Positions 6,829 to 16,325 of a stretch of DNA of 64,000 nucleotides are shown here, one piece after another. Numbering within the stretch: position 1 is the stretch's first letter; every line of letters starts with the position of its first letter. The notes under the pieces were generated by a model. The model was not told where the DNA came from, ran no database searches, and saw nothing but the letters and a program-made list of their open reading frames with translations. Location: positions 1 through 64,000 of the forward strand of contig DATATM010000005.1 of the NCBI GenBank assembly GCA_036268775.1, written 5' to 3'. The position numbers and the translations under genes were made by a program. This DNA is from DASZIT01 sp036268775 (GTDB lineage: Bacteria; Actinomycetota; Acidimicrobiia; Acidimicrobiales; RAAP-2).

Positions 6829-8282
6829 TCGGTGGTTTGATCATCGGGCTCCTAGCCGGAGCCGCCCTCGGGGTAGTCGTCGGGCTGCTGATGCGGTCAG
6901 GCCAGCTGGCCTCCGCCCGTGCCACCGAAGCCCGGCTCGAGGACGCCAGCGGGGCCGTCTCCCGGCTCACCGCCGAGGTCGCCGGCCTCCAACTCCAACT
7001 GGCCACCGGCCAGGCCGAATCGGTCCGACTGGCCACCGAACTCGACCACGAGCGCCGCGCCGCCACCGAGCGGGCGGCCAGCTTCGACGAGACCCGCCAA
7101 CAGTTGACCGGCGAATTCGCCCGCCTCTCCACCGCCGCCCTGCAGAAGAACAACGAGCAATTCCTCCAGTTGGCCGATACCAAGCTGAAGGAGACCCGCG
7201 AAGCCGCCGAAGGCGAGCTGGCCAAACGGCAGGTGGCGATCGAGCAGCTGCTGAAGCCGATCGGGGAGCAGCTGGGCAAATACGACGAAGGCATGCAACG
7301 GCTCGAGGTCGAGCGCCAGGGGGCTTACTCCACCCTGACCGAGCAGATGAAGCACCTGTCGACTTCGCACGCACTCCTCCAGAAGGAGACAGGCAACCTG
7401 GTCAAAGCGCTGCGCGCCCCGCAGTCCCGCGGTCAGTGGGGTGAGTTGCAGCTGCGCCGGGTGGTCGAGATGGCCGGGATGTTGGAGCACTGCGACTTCG
7501 ACGAGCAGGTCACCTCGGACGCCGATGGCGGCCGGATGCGACCGGACATGGTGGTCCATATCCCCGGCGGGATGAATGTGGCGGTGGACGCCAAGGTTCC
7601 GATGCAGGCGTTCCTGGATGCCAACGACGCCGATGACGAGACGGTTCGCCGCGCCCACCTGGCCAGTCATGGCCGGCAGCTGAAGGCCCACATCGATCAA
7701 CTGGCCAAAAAGGAGTACTGGAAGCGGGTGGACCCGTCCCCCGAGTTCGTAGTGGCCTTCATCCCCGGCGACCCGTTGTTGACCGCCGCCCTCGAGAGCG
7801 AGCCGGGCCTCATGGAGCACGCGTCGGCCAACAACGTGCTGCTGGCTACCCCCACCTCGCTGATCGCCCTCCTCCGCACCGTCGCCTACGGCTGGCAACA
7901 GGACACCCTGGCCGAGAACGCCCGGGAGGTCCAGCAGCTGGGCACCGAGCTCTACCAACGCCTGTCGGTGTTGGGTGATCACGTGGCCGGGGTGGGCAAG
8001 GGCCTCAACAGTGCGGTGGTGGCCTACAACAAGGCGGTCGGCTCGCTGGAGACCCGGGTCCTGGTCACCGCCCGTCGCTTCGTCGAGATGGGGGTGGGGG
8101 GCGGCGACAAGGACCTCCCGCAGCCAGCCTCGGTCGACGCCGTCACCCGGGCCCTGCAGGCGCCGGAGCTGGTGCCGCCCGCCCTCGAGATTCCCTTCGT
8201 CCACGGCCTCCGGGTCGCCAACGCCGACGGGCCCGATGGGCCGGATGACGAGTTGTACTCGGCCGACCGGGCGGCCAACTGA
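6825..8282 (+). CDS. rmuC: DNA recombination protein RmuC
   Basis: A 485-residue RmuC-family protein. The N-terminal hydrophobic segment (about residues 2-25, IGGLIIGLLAGAALGVVVGLLM) anchors it in the membrane. A long coiled coil (about 30-200, rich in Ala/Glu/Leu) is followed by the conserved nuclease-like RmuC domain with RGQWGELQLRRVVEMAGM, MRPDMVVHIPGG, VDAKVPMQAFLDA and FIPGDPLLTAALE. The family limits DNA inversions and rearrangements and is thought to carry a PD-(D/E)XK-like fold. GGAGG about seven bases before the ATG supports the start. It sits just ahead of addB-addA, so the local group concerns DNA-end processing. Confidence 0.93.
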   Translation: MIGGLIIGLLAGAALGVVVGLLMRSGQLASARATEARLEDASGAVSRLTAEVAGLQLQLATGQAESVRLATELDHERRAATERAASFDETRQQLTGEFARLSTAALQKNNEQFLQLADTKLKETREAAEGELAKRQVAIEQLLKPIGEQLGKYDEGMQRLEVERQGAYSTLTEQMKHLSTSHALLQKETGNLVKALRAPQSRGQWGELQLRRVVEMAGMLEHCDFDEQVTSDADGGRMRPDMVVHIPGGMNVAVDAKVPMQAFLDANDADDETVRRAHLASHGRQLKAHIDQLAKKEYWKRVDPSPEFVVAFIPGDPLLTAALESEPGLMEHASANNVLLATPTSLIALLRTVAYGWQQDTLAENAREVQQLGTELYQRLSVLGDHVAGVGKGLNSAVVAYNKAVGSLETRVLVTARRFVEMGVGGGDKDLPQPASVDAVTRALQAPELVPPALEIPFVHGLRVANADGPDGPDDELYSADRAAN

Positions 8283-8309
8283 GCCTCACCGGTCGGCCTC
8301 CCGGGGGCC

Positions 8310-8332
8310 GTCACACCCCCTCTTTACGCTGC
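8310..8332 (+). promoter_or_regulatory. addB promoter motif shared with rmuC
   Basis: GTCACACCCCC then TCTTTACGCTGC repeats the block found before the rmuC operon. The TACGCT hexamer (8325-8330) ends six bases before the addB ATG, and there is no Shine-Dalgarno, so transcription is probably leaderless. Confidence 0.5.
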
Positions 8333-8336
8333 CGGC

Positions 8337-11300
8337 ATGGGCTTGAAGATCCGGTTTGTCCCGTTCGGTCGTGAGGCGAGCTGTGCCCTGCGCGATGAGA
8401 TAGCCCTGGCCCAAGGGGACGATCCGCTGGCCCCGGTCACGGTGGTGGTGCCCCGGGGCATCACCGGGCTGGGAGTCCGGCGGTTGCTGGCCTCCGGCGA
8501 CCTCGGGCCAGCGCCCTCCCGCCCGCGGCTCGGCGTGGCCAACCTCCGGTTCTGCACCCTTCCCCATCTGGTTGCCGACCTGGCCGGGTCGAGGCAGCCG
8601 ACCGACGACGCCCTCCCTGCCACCGACACCGTCGTGCGGGCGGTGGCGCGGATGACCTTGGGCGCCGTCCACACCGGAGTGCTGGTCCCGGTGCGGGATC
8701 ATCCGGGCACGGCTCGGGCCCTGGTGAGGGTGTACCGGGACCTGATCGGGGTGTCGGGAGACACCCGACGGCGGCTGATGGCCGGGGGCGGCCGGGCGGC
8801 CGAGGTGGTGTCCCTGGTGGAATCGATGGAACGCCGGCTTCGGGACGGTTGGCTCGACGACGGCCGCCGGGTCGACGATGCCATCGAGTCCATCTCCGCC
8901 GGGATTGAGGGGGGCAGGCCCGGCGCCGGGCCGGCGGCGCCGGTGGTCATCTACCTCCCCACCCGCCTTTCGTTTCATGATGAACGCCTGGTCACCGCGT
9001 TGGCATCCGTCGGCCGGGTGGTGGTCATGCTCGGCGTCACGGGGGACCCCGCCGCTGACGCCACCGTCCGGGAGATGGCCGATCGTCTCGAAGGCCCGGG
9101 TCATCGCCCGACGGATCTGAGGTTGGGGGCCCACGGACCGGTGTTGATCGGCACCTCGGTGATCAGCGCCCCGACCGCCGACACCGAGGTCCGGGTGGTG
9201 GCCCGCGAAGTGATGGTCCGGCGCCGGTCCGGCACCCGGTTCGAACGGATGGCCATCGTCCATGGTGGGTCGGGTCCCTACGAGCGGCTGGTGCGAGAGG
9301 TGTTGGACGGCGCCGGCGTTCCCTGCCACGGGGTCAGCGCCCGTACCCTGGCGACCACCTTCGCCGGGCGTACCCTGCTCGGCGCATTCGAACTCCACGA
9401 GCGGGGTTGGCGCCGCCCGGAGGTGATGGCCTGGGGGGCCGGCGGCCCGCTGCGGGGCCACGACGGCAAGCCGGTGGCGGTCACCGCCTGGGATCTCATC
9501 TCCCGGGAGGCCGGCGTCATCAGCGGACTGGACAGTTGGAAGCACCACCTGGCCGCCTATGTCGACGGCCGGGCCGCCCGCCTGGAGGCGCTCGATGGTG
9601 CCGGGGGCTCCGAGGCGGCGCCGGGTACCGCCCCCCGTCTCCGGCTGGAGGCCCGCCGGGCGGCCGAATTGGGCAGCTTTGTGGAGGATCTCGCCCAGCG
9701 GTTCGACGTCGTCCCTCGGACCTGGGCCGGGTGGGTGGAATGGGCCGACGACCTGCTGGATCGCTACCTCGGCCGACCGGCCGAGCGTCCGGAGGAGTGG
9801 CCAGCAGAGGAAGAAGAGGCCCTCACCGCGGTCCGGGCTGCCCTGGCCGGGCTCCGGATCCTCGACCGGCTGGGCGAGGGGCCCGACCGGTCCCGGTTCC
9901 GCTCGGCCCTCGTCTCCGAGTTTGAGGCGAACGCCCCCCAGACTTCGCGCTTCGGCACCGGAGTCCTGGTCGGGCCCATCGACCTGCTGGCTGGCCTCGA
10001 TTTCGACACCGTGTTCGTCGTCGGCATGGTCGACGGCCGGTTTCCCACCCGTGACGGTGACGACACCCTGCTCCCCGACGCCGAGCGGGTCTCGGCCGGC
10101 GAGGACATCCCCCTCCGGGGCGGCCGGCGTTACGACGCCCATCGCGACTACCTGGCCGGCCTCGCCGCCGCCCCGGAGCGGGTGCTCTCGTTCCCCCGTG
10201 GCGATCAACGCCGAGGTGGGGAACTGCGGCCGGCCCGGTGGCTACTCGACACCCTCGGTGCTCTGGAGGGGGCCGGTCGCCGGCTCTACAGCCGCGACGT
10301 CTCCGAGCTCGATCCGATCGACGGCTTCCTCATCGTCCCCTCCTTTACCGCCGCAGTGCGGAACATGAGCGAGCCGATGTCGGAGTCGGACCGGGACCTT
10401 CGGTCGCTGTTGCGATGGAGCGACGACGGGGAAGATCTCGGCGCTCACTTCCTGGCCGGCACCGACGTCACCTTCGGCACCGGACTGGAGGCGCATCGAA
10501 GCCGCCGGGCCCGCCGGTTCACCCGGTTCGACGGGAACATCGCCGACGTCCACATCCCGTCCCCGACATCGGTGGCCGCGGTGTCGCCCACCAGTCTCGA
10601 GTCCTACTCCACCTGCCCACGGCGCTACCTGATGCAGCAGGTGCTCCGGGTGGAGGAGCGCGACAGCCCCGAGGACGTGATCACCATCGATCCGTCCCAT
10701 CGGGGCCTGATGATCCACGAGATCCTCGAGCGGTTCATCGGAAGTCAGTTGGCCCTCCCCCGGGACCAGCGCATTCGCCCCGGCCAGCCGTGGTCGGTGG
10801 ATGACCATGCCCGCATGGAGGAGATCGCCCAACAGGTGTTCCAGACGTTCGAAGACCGCGGGCTGGTCGGCCGGCAGCTGCTCTGGGATCTGGCCCGGAC
10901 CACCATCCAGCGGGAGCTCCACCGCTTCCTGAAGCTGGACGACCGGTACCGGGCGGAGGGCGGATGGATACCCGAGAGGGTGGAACTCGAGTTCGGACCC
11001 AGCCATGGACAGCCGGTCGGCCTCGGGCTCCCCGACGGCCGCACCGTCAGCTTCAAGGGCTATGTCGACCGGGTGGACAGGACGGCCAACGGCTCCCTCT
11101 CGGTCACCGACTACAAGACCGGGTACGCCAGGGATGTCGATGGGCTGGCCGACGACCGGGTCCTCAGCGGCCGGAGGCTCCAGCTGCCGCTCTACGGGTT
11201 GGCGGCCCAGAGCCGGATCGGGGACGGCCCCGTCCAGGTCGGGTATTGGTTCGTGAGCGAGAAGGGGAAGTTCACCCGGGTGACCTACCAACTCGACGAG

Positions 11301-11516
11301 GAGGTCCTCGGCCGGGTCGGGGAAGTGGTCACCGTCCTGGTGGACGGGATCGATGCCGGCCAGTTCCCCGCCCGACCGGGCAAGAACGACTCGAACTGCA
11401 CCTATTGCAGCTTCCAGGCGATGTGCCCGGGCAGCCGTCAGGCGGGGTGGGACCGGGTACGGTCGGCTCCCGGGCTGGAGGACTATGTGGCCTTGACCGA
11501 GGGGACGGGTCGGTGA
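8337..11516 (+). CDS. AddB-like (RecC/AddB-type) subunit with PD-(D/E)XK nuclease and Fe-S cysteines
   Basis: A 1059-residue protein of the AddB/RecB-exonuclease type, partner of the helicase encoded next. The N-terminal half is a degenerate helicase fold with no intact Walker A (the site reads VPFGREASCALRDE). The C-terminal nuclease shows RGLMIHEILERF, GYVDRVDR and VTDYKTG (catalytic Asp/Lys about 925-927). Four cysteines fit the AddB iron-sulfur staple: C760, then C1021-X2-C1024-X5-C1030. The complex resects double-strand breaks for RecA-dependent recombination. It overlaps the downstream gene by four bases (GTGA). Specific naming as addB rests on motif order, not on overall identity. Confidence 0.82.
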   Translation: MGLKIRFVPFGREASCALRDEIALAQGDDPLAPVTVVVPRGITGLGVRRLLASGDLGPAPSRPRLGVANLRFCTLPHLVADLAGSRQPTDDALPATDTVVRAVARMTLGAVHTGVLVPVRDHPGTARALVRVYRDLIGVSGDTRRRLMAGGGRAAEVVSLVESMERRLRDGWLDDGRRVDDAIESISAGIEGGRPGAGPAAPVVIYLPTRLSFHDERLVTALASVGRVVVMLGVTGDPAADATVREMADRLEGPGHRPTDLRLGAHGPVLIGTSVISAPTADTEVRVVAREVMVRRRSGTRFERMAIVHGGSGPYERLVREVLDGAGVPCHGVSARTLATTFAGRTLLGAFELHERGWRRPEVMAWGAGGPLRGHDGKPVAVTAWDLISREAGVISGLDSWKHHLAAYVDGRAARLEALDGAGGSEAAPGTAPRLRLEARRAAELGSFVEDLAQRFDVVPRTWAGWVEWADDLLDRYLGRPAERPEEWPAEEEEALTAVRAALAGLRILDRLGEGPDRSRFRSALVSEFEANAPQTSRFGTGVLVGPIDLLAGLDFDTVFVVGMVDGRFPTRDGDDTLLPDAERVSAGEDIPLRGGRRYDAHRDYLAGLAAAPERVLSFPRGDQRRGGELRPARWLLDTLGALEGAGRRLYSRDVSELDPIDGFLIVPSFTAAVRNMSEPMSESDRDLRSLLRWSDDGEDLGAHFLAGTDVTFGTGLEAHRSRRARRFTRFDGNIADVHIPSPTSVAAVSPTSLESYSTCPRRYLMQQVLRVEERDSPEDVITIDPSHRGLMIHEILERFIGSQLALPRDQRIRPGQPWSVDDHARMEEIAQQVFQTFEDRGLVGRQLLWDLARTTIQRELHRFLKLDDRYRAEGGWIPERVELEFGPSHGQPVGLGLPDGRTVSFKGYVDRVDRTANGSLSVTDYKTGYARDVDGLADDRVLSGRRLQLPLYGLAAQSRIGDGPVQVGYWFVSEKGKFTRVTYQLDEEVLGRVGEVVTVLVDGIDAGQFPARPGKNDSNCTYCSFQAMCPGSRQAGWDRVRSAPGLEDYVALTEGTGR

Positions 11517-14500
11517 CCCCGATCCGTCCACCCCAGGACCAAGCCGCTCGCACCGAGATCCGCACCCGGCTCGGGGCCAGCCAGTTCGTCGAAGCCGGGG
11601 CCGGCACCGGGAAGACCACGGCATTGGTGAGCCGGATCCTCGAATTGGTGATGTCGGGGGAGGCAACCATCGACCGCATCGCCGCCATCACCTTCACCGA
11701 TGCCGCCGCCGCCGAGCTCCGTGACCGGGTCTACGAAGCGATGGAACGGGCGAGTACCGGCGACCACCAGTCCGGCGGCACCGGACCCACGGAGGGATCG
11801 CTTCCCGCCGACGGGCCGGAGCGCCGGGCCCGAGCCCGGGCGGCGCTCGACGAGATCGACGGCGCCGCCATCTGCACCCTCCACGGGTTTGCCCAGCGGA
11901 TCCTGGCCGCCAACCCGTTCGGGGTCGGCCTCCCCCCCGGGTTCGAGGTGCTCGACGAGGGGAGATCGGCGGCGGCCTTCGACGAGCGGTGGGACGGCTT
12001 CGTCGACCGGATCCTGGAGGATGCCGCCCTCCAGGACGTCCTGCGCCGGCTGCTGGTGAGCGGGGTGCGGATCGACCACCTCCGGACGGTGGCGGAACTC
12101 TGCAACCAGAACTGGGATCTGCTGGCCGATGGCGGGCCGCACGCCCCCACCCTCGGCCCCATCGATCCGGCACCGGTGATCGACTCCCTCGACGCCGCCC
12201 ACGCCGAGGCGGCCACCTGTACCGCCGCCGACGACAAGTTGCTCCTCCACATCGAGGGCCTGGCCGAGTTCCGAGCCGCGGTGCGCGGAGCGGTTTCCGA
12301 CCTCGAGATCCTCGAGCTGTTGGCCGACCCCCCCAAGCTCACCTGCACCCGGGGCCAGAAGGGCAACTGGCCCGGACCGGTGAACCGGGTGCGGGGTCTC
12401 CTGGCCGACGCCGAGCAGGCCAGACAGGCGCTGGTAGCCGGGGTGATCTCCGACGCGCTGGTCGGCCTGGTCCCGGCCATCAGGACCTTCACCGTCGCCA
12501 GCGCCAACGACCGTCGCCGGGAGGGCAGGCTGGAGTTCCACGATCTGCTGGTATGGGCCGTCGACCTGGTCCGGAACGACGCCGGAGTCCGAGCCGCCCT
12601 CCACCACCAGTTCCAACGGTTGCTGATCGACGAGTTCCAGGACACCGACCCCATCCAGGCGGAGATGGCCTTTCGGATCGCCAATGGGAGCCCGGAGCCC
12701 GGCCCGGGGACGGTGCCGTGGAGCCAGCTGTCGGTCGAGCCGGGCCGGCTCTTCTTCGTCGGCGACCCAAAGCAGGCCATCTACCGTTTCCGACGCGCCG
12801 ACATCGGGCTCTTCCTGGAGGTGCGGAACCACCGCCTCCCCGACCGGGTGGCCCTCACCGCCAACTTCCGTTCGGTTCCCGGCATCATCGACTGGACCAA
12901 CGCCGTCTTCGGCGATCTGTTCGGGGCCGGCGCCGACGGAGTCCAGCCCGCTTACGAACCACTGGTGGCCGAACGGGCCGAGCCGTTCGGAACCCCCCAG
13001 GGGGTGCCGCCGGTGGTCCTCCTCGGTGGCCCGATCGACGACCGCAGCATCGACGACGTCCGGGCCGAGGAGTCGGCCGAGCTCGCCGCCACTATCCGGC
13101 GGATCCGCGACGAGAAGTGGCCGATCGGGGACCGGGGGCTCCCGGCCCGGCTGTCGGACATCACCGTGCTGATCCCCACCCGGACCGGACTGCCGCTCTT
13201 GCAGCAGGCCTTCGACGCCGAAGCCATTCCCTACCGGCTCGAATCGAGCTCACTGGTCTACGAGGCGCCCGAGGTCGACGAACTTCTCACCATCCTCCGG
13301 GCCGTCGACGATCCCACCGACCAGGTGGCGATGGTGGCGGCCCTCCGCTCGGGGGCGTTCGGCTGTGGCGACGACGACCTGCTGGCCTACCACCAAGCCG
13401 GAGGGCGGTGGGACTACCGGAGACTTCCATCCTCGGTCCCGGATGGTGAAGGCCCGGTGATCCGGGGGATGACCGCCTTGCGGGCGTTGCACCAACAGCG
13501 ATGGTGGAGCAGCGTCAGCGCCCTGGTCGATCGGGTCATCGACGAACGCCGCCTGCTGGCGTTGGCCCTCGACCAGCGCCGATCCCGGGACGTGTGGCGG
13601 CGGCTGCGGTTCGTGGCCGACCAGGCGCGGCAGTTCACCGACGTCCACGGCGGCGATCTCCGTCGCTACCTGGCCTGGGTGGACGTCCAGCGCCGCCAGG
13701 ACGTGCGGGCCCGGGAAGTGGTGCTCCCCGAGTCGGATGACGACGCGGTGCGGGTGATGACGATCCACGGGGCCAAGGGCCTCGAGTTCCCGGTCGTCTT
13801 CCTCGCCGGCCTCAACCGCTGCCCGTCGAACCGCCCCGGGGTGAGGGTCCTGTGGGGGGACGACGGCCCGGAGTTGAAGATCAAGAGCGGCATCGGGACC
13901 CGCGGGTTTGCGGAGTTGGAGGCGAGGGAGAAGGTGATGGAAGACGCCGAAGATCTGCGCCTGTTGTATGTGGCGGCCACCCGGGCCCGTGACTATCTCA
14001 TCCTCTCCCTCCATCACAAAGCGGGAAGCCCCTGCCATGCCGCCCAGCTGTTGGCTCGGTGCACCGCCCGACCGGAGCTGAGCTCCCGGCTGGAGCCGGC
14101 GACGGACACCGCCGATGCCCTCAACAACGTCGACCCGGAGGCCAGAGGTCGGGGCGAGGACCGGCTCATCTCCGTTACCACCGTCGACACCGAGGAGCAC
14201 CGCACCGAATGGAATGCCGGCCATCAACGGCTGGTGACCACCGAGTCCCGGTCGCGCACCCTGTCCGCCACCGCCATCGCCGGGCTGGCCAACCGCGGCA
14301 GCCAGGACGATTGGCGGGGCGACGCCATTTCCGCCGATCCGGCGGGCGCGGCCGGCGCCAACAAGGACGACCCGGACGTCGACCCGCCCCCCTGGCGACG
14401 GGGCCGGGCCGGTACCTCCATCGGCCGGGCGGTGCACGCCGTCCTCCAGACGGTGGACCTGGCCAGCGGGTCGGACGTCGACCGGTTGTCGGAGACCCAG

Positions 14501-14965
14501 GCGGTCGCCGAAGGCGTCGCCGGGCGGGGGAGAGAGGTCGCCCGGCTGGTGCGGGCCGCTCTCGGGTCAGAGGTCGTCGGCCAGGCGGTGGGGGGCGGCC
14601 GGTATTGGCGGGAGATGTACATCGGGGTACCGGCCACCGACGAACCGGGAGGTCCGGTGATCGAAGGGATCATCGACCTCCTGATCGAGACCCCGGATGG
14701 ATTCACGGTGGTCGACTACAAGACCGACGCCGTCCGCAACGACCAGCAACTCGAGCAGGTCGCCGATGGCTACCGGCTGCAGGGGGCCACCTACTCGTTG
14801 GCGGTGGAACGGACCCTCGGACGCCCGGTGACCCGCTGCGTCTTCCTGTTCCTGCGGGAATCCACCGCCATCCCCGTCGACGTGCCGGATTTACCGGTGG
14901 CGATGCAGGAGGTGGAAGCACTGGCGAGAGCGCTGGCCGGCGAACCGCAGGGTCGGCCCCAGTAG
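11513..14965 (+). CDS. AddA-like UvrD/RecB-family helicase-nuclease
   Basis: A 1150-residue superfamily 1A helicase fused to a RecB-type nuclease. Motifs in order are FVEAGAGTGKTTALVSRI (Walker A, about 26-43), FTDAAAAELRDRV, LLIDEFQDTDPIQ (Walker B Asp373-Glu374), FFVGDPKQAIYRFR, LTANFRS, VRVMTIHGAKGLEFPVVFLAGL and LLYVAATRARDYL. The C-terminal nuclease has GRAVHAVLQ, EGIIDLL and VVDYKTD (about 1065-1071). With the preceding gene it forms an AddAB-like complex with two nuclease sites. The start is the GTG overlapping the stop of the upstream gene; a longer in-frame reading into that gene is a shadow. Confidence 0.86.
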   Translation: MTPIRPPQDQAARTEIRTRLGASQFVEAGAGTGKTTALVSRILELVMSGEATIDRIAAITFTDAAAAELRDRVYEAMERASTGDHQSGGTGPTEGSLPADGPERRARARAALDEIDGAAICTLHGFAQRILAANPFGVGLPPGFEVLDEGRSAAAFDERWDGFVDRILEDAALQDVLRRLLVSGVRIDHLRTVAELCNQNWDLLADGGPHAPTLGPIDPAPVIDSLDAAHAEAATCTAADDKLLLHIEGLAEFRAAVRGAVSDLEILELLADPPKLTCTRGQKGNWPGPVNRVRGLLADAEQARQALVAGVISDALVGLVPAIRTFTVASANDRRREGRLEFHDLLVWAVDLVRNDAGVRAALHHQFQRLLIDEFQDTDPIQAEMAFRIANGSPEPGPGTVPWSQLSVEPGRLFFVGDPKQAIYRFRRADIGLFLEVRNHRLPDRVALTANFRSVPGIIDWTNAVFGDLFGAGADGVQPAYEPLVAERAEPFGTPQGVPPVVLLGGPIDDRSIDDVRAEESAELAATIRRIRDEKWPIGDRGLPARLSDITVLIPTRTGLPLLQQAFDAEAIPYRLESSSLVYEAPEVDELLTILRAVDDPTDQVAMVAALRSGAFGCGDDDLLAYHQAGGRWDYRRLPSSVPDGEGPVIRGMTALRALHQQRWWSSVSALVDRVIDERRLLALALDQRRSRDVWRRLRFVADQARQFTDVHGGDLRRYLAWVDVQRRQDVRAREVVLPESDDDAVRVMTIHGAKGLEFPVVFLAGLNRCPSNRPGVRVLWGDDGPELKIKSGIGTRGFAELEAREKVMEDAEDLRLLYVAATRARDYLILSLHHKAGSPCHAAQLLARCTARPELSSRLEPATDTADALNNVDPEARGRGEDRLISVTTVDTEEHRTEWNAGHQRLVTTESRSRTLSATAIAGLANRGSQDDWRGDAISADPAGAAGANKDDPDVDPPPWRRGRAGTSIGRAVHAVLQTVDLASGSDVDRLSETQAVAEGVAGRGREVARLVRAALGSEVVGQAVGGGRYWREMYIGVPATDEPGGPVIEGIIDLLIETPDGFTVVDYKTDAVRNDQQLEQVADGYRLQGATYSLAVERTLGRPVTRCVFLFLRESTAIPVDVPDLPVAMQEVEALARALAGEPQGRPQ

Positions 14966-14986
14966 AGCGGCACTATCGTCGTCGGG

Positions 14987-16216
14987 ATGCCAAGAGCCCG
15001 ACGACGCAGACGGGGCCACCGCCCCCGGCGTCGATCGGTCGGCGCGATCATCACCATCTCGGTCATTGTGGCCCTGCTGGGGGTGCTGGTGATCGGATCG
15101 ATTGTCGAGATCGGGGCCCAGTCAGGTCCCTATCGGCGGATGACCGACCAGGGTTACGCGCAGCTGGCCACCCGGGTCGTCGACGCCTCCAACCAGTCGG
15201 GCGCCCGGCTGGCCGCGGTCATCAGCGCCGCCCCGACCATTCCCAACCAGCCGCTGCCGAATACCGCCCGGGGGGAAGTCCAACAGGGGCTCGACGCCGC
15301 CATGGCGGCTACCGCCGATGAGGCCCATCAGGCCCGGCAACTGACCCCACCCACCCCGACCGACGATGTCGCCAGCCAGTTCACCGCCATCATCGAGGCC
15401 CGGGCGGCGGCGGTCGCCAGCGTGGTGGCCACCATCGACCAGCTGCTGGGGATGGCGCCGCTGCCGGTGGCCGGGGGGCCGAGCACCACCACCACCACGT
15501 CGGCCCACCCGTCGGCGCTCATCTCTGAGACCCAGGCCTCCCAACAGCTGGCGGCGGCCGGCACCCAGATCCAGCAAGCCGACCGCGCCTACGCCGACTG
15601 GCGGACCAGACTTCGACAAGGGAAAGTGCCCGATGCCGGTCGGATCCGGATGCCGGTCTCGGTGTGGGCGCCGGCGGGGGGAGCCCTCGCCTCCGCCCAA
15701 CTCGGCAACACCGCGGGCCTGCTCACCAACGCGGTGGCGCTGCTGCCGTTCCACCAGATGGTGATCACCGCGGTCGGGCTGGCCCCCCCGGCCGTCCCCT
15801 CGGCCACCCCCAACAACCCCGCCGGGTCGGGCACCATCGCCACCTCCTGCAACCCCCCGAATCCGACCTCCACTGTTGCCGGTCCCACCCCGACGGTCCT
15901 GCCCCCCACCGGGTCGGTCACCCCGCTGGTGACGGTGACCAACTGCGGAACGGTCTCCGAGGACAATGTGACAGTGACCGAGACACTGGCCCTGGCCGAC
16001 GGACCGGGAGCCAGTGCTCCACCGCCCGGGGCGGCGGGATCCTCGGCCCGGACCACCCTCTCGGCCTTGTCGGGCCAGTCGAGGGCGCTGTCGTTCCCGG
16101 CCCTCCAGGTCGCCGGCGGTCACAACTACACCCTCACCATCACCCTGGCCCCGCCGGCCGGCCAACAGAACCTGGCCGGGACTTCCCAGCAGTTTCTGCT
16201 GACAATTGTGGGCTGA
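14987..16216 (+). CDS. Unknown membrane-anchored extracytoplasmic protein
   Basis: This 409-residue protein is not recognised. It has an Arg-rich N-terminus (residues 1-17), one transmembrane helix (about 19-43), and an Ala/Gln/Thr-rich helical region (about 50-215) with a TTTTTS linker. The C-terminal half resembles an Ig-like or CARDB-type beta domain (VTNCGTVSEDNVTVTETLAL and later YTLTITLAPP) with two cysteines that could pair. Positive-inside topology puts most of it outside the membrane. TATCGT ends seven bases before the ATG, so it may have its own leaderless transcript, only 21 bp after addA. A cell-surface role is inferred. Confidence 0.7.
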   Translation: MPRARRRRRGHRPRRRSVGAIITISVIVALLGVLVIGSIVEIGAQSGPYRRMTDQGYAQLATRVVDASNQSGARLAAVISAAPTIPNQPLPNTARGEVQQGLDAAMAATADEAHQARQLTPPTPTDDVASQFTAIIEARAAAVASVVATIDQLLGMAPLPVAGGPSTTTTTSAHPSALISETQASQQLAAAGTQIQQADRAYADWRTRLRQGKVPDAGRIRMPVSVWAPAGGALASAQLGNTAGLLTNAVALLPFHQMVITAVGLAPPAVPSATPNNPAGSGTIATSCNPPNPTSTVAGPTPTVLPPTGSVTPLVTVTNCGTVSEDNVTVTETLALADGPGASAPPPGAAGSSARTTLSALSGQSRALSFPALQVAGGHNYTLTITLAPPAGQQNLAGTSQQFLLTIVG

Positions 16217-16272
16217 TCCGGCCCGGTCAGCGCCCGGAACGCCCGGGTGGTGGAAGCCGGCAGGCGACCATC

Positions 16273-16278
16273 TAGGAT
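16273..16278 (+). promoter_or_regulatory. Candidate -10 element for citrate synthase
   Basis: TAGGAT lies 47 bp upstream of the citrate synthase GTG. The -35 region (around 16250, GTGGAA) is weak. This is the best promoter-like site in the 109-bp gap. Confidence 0.35.
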
Positions 16279-16325
16279 CGGCAATTGACCGATACAGGAG
16301 CAGCAGGGCAGAAGGGCTTGGATTA

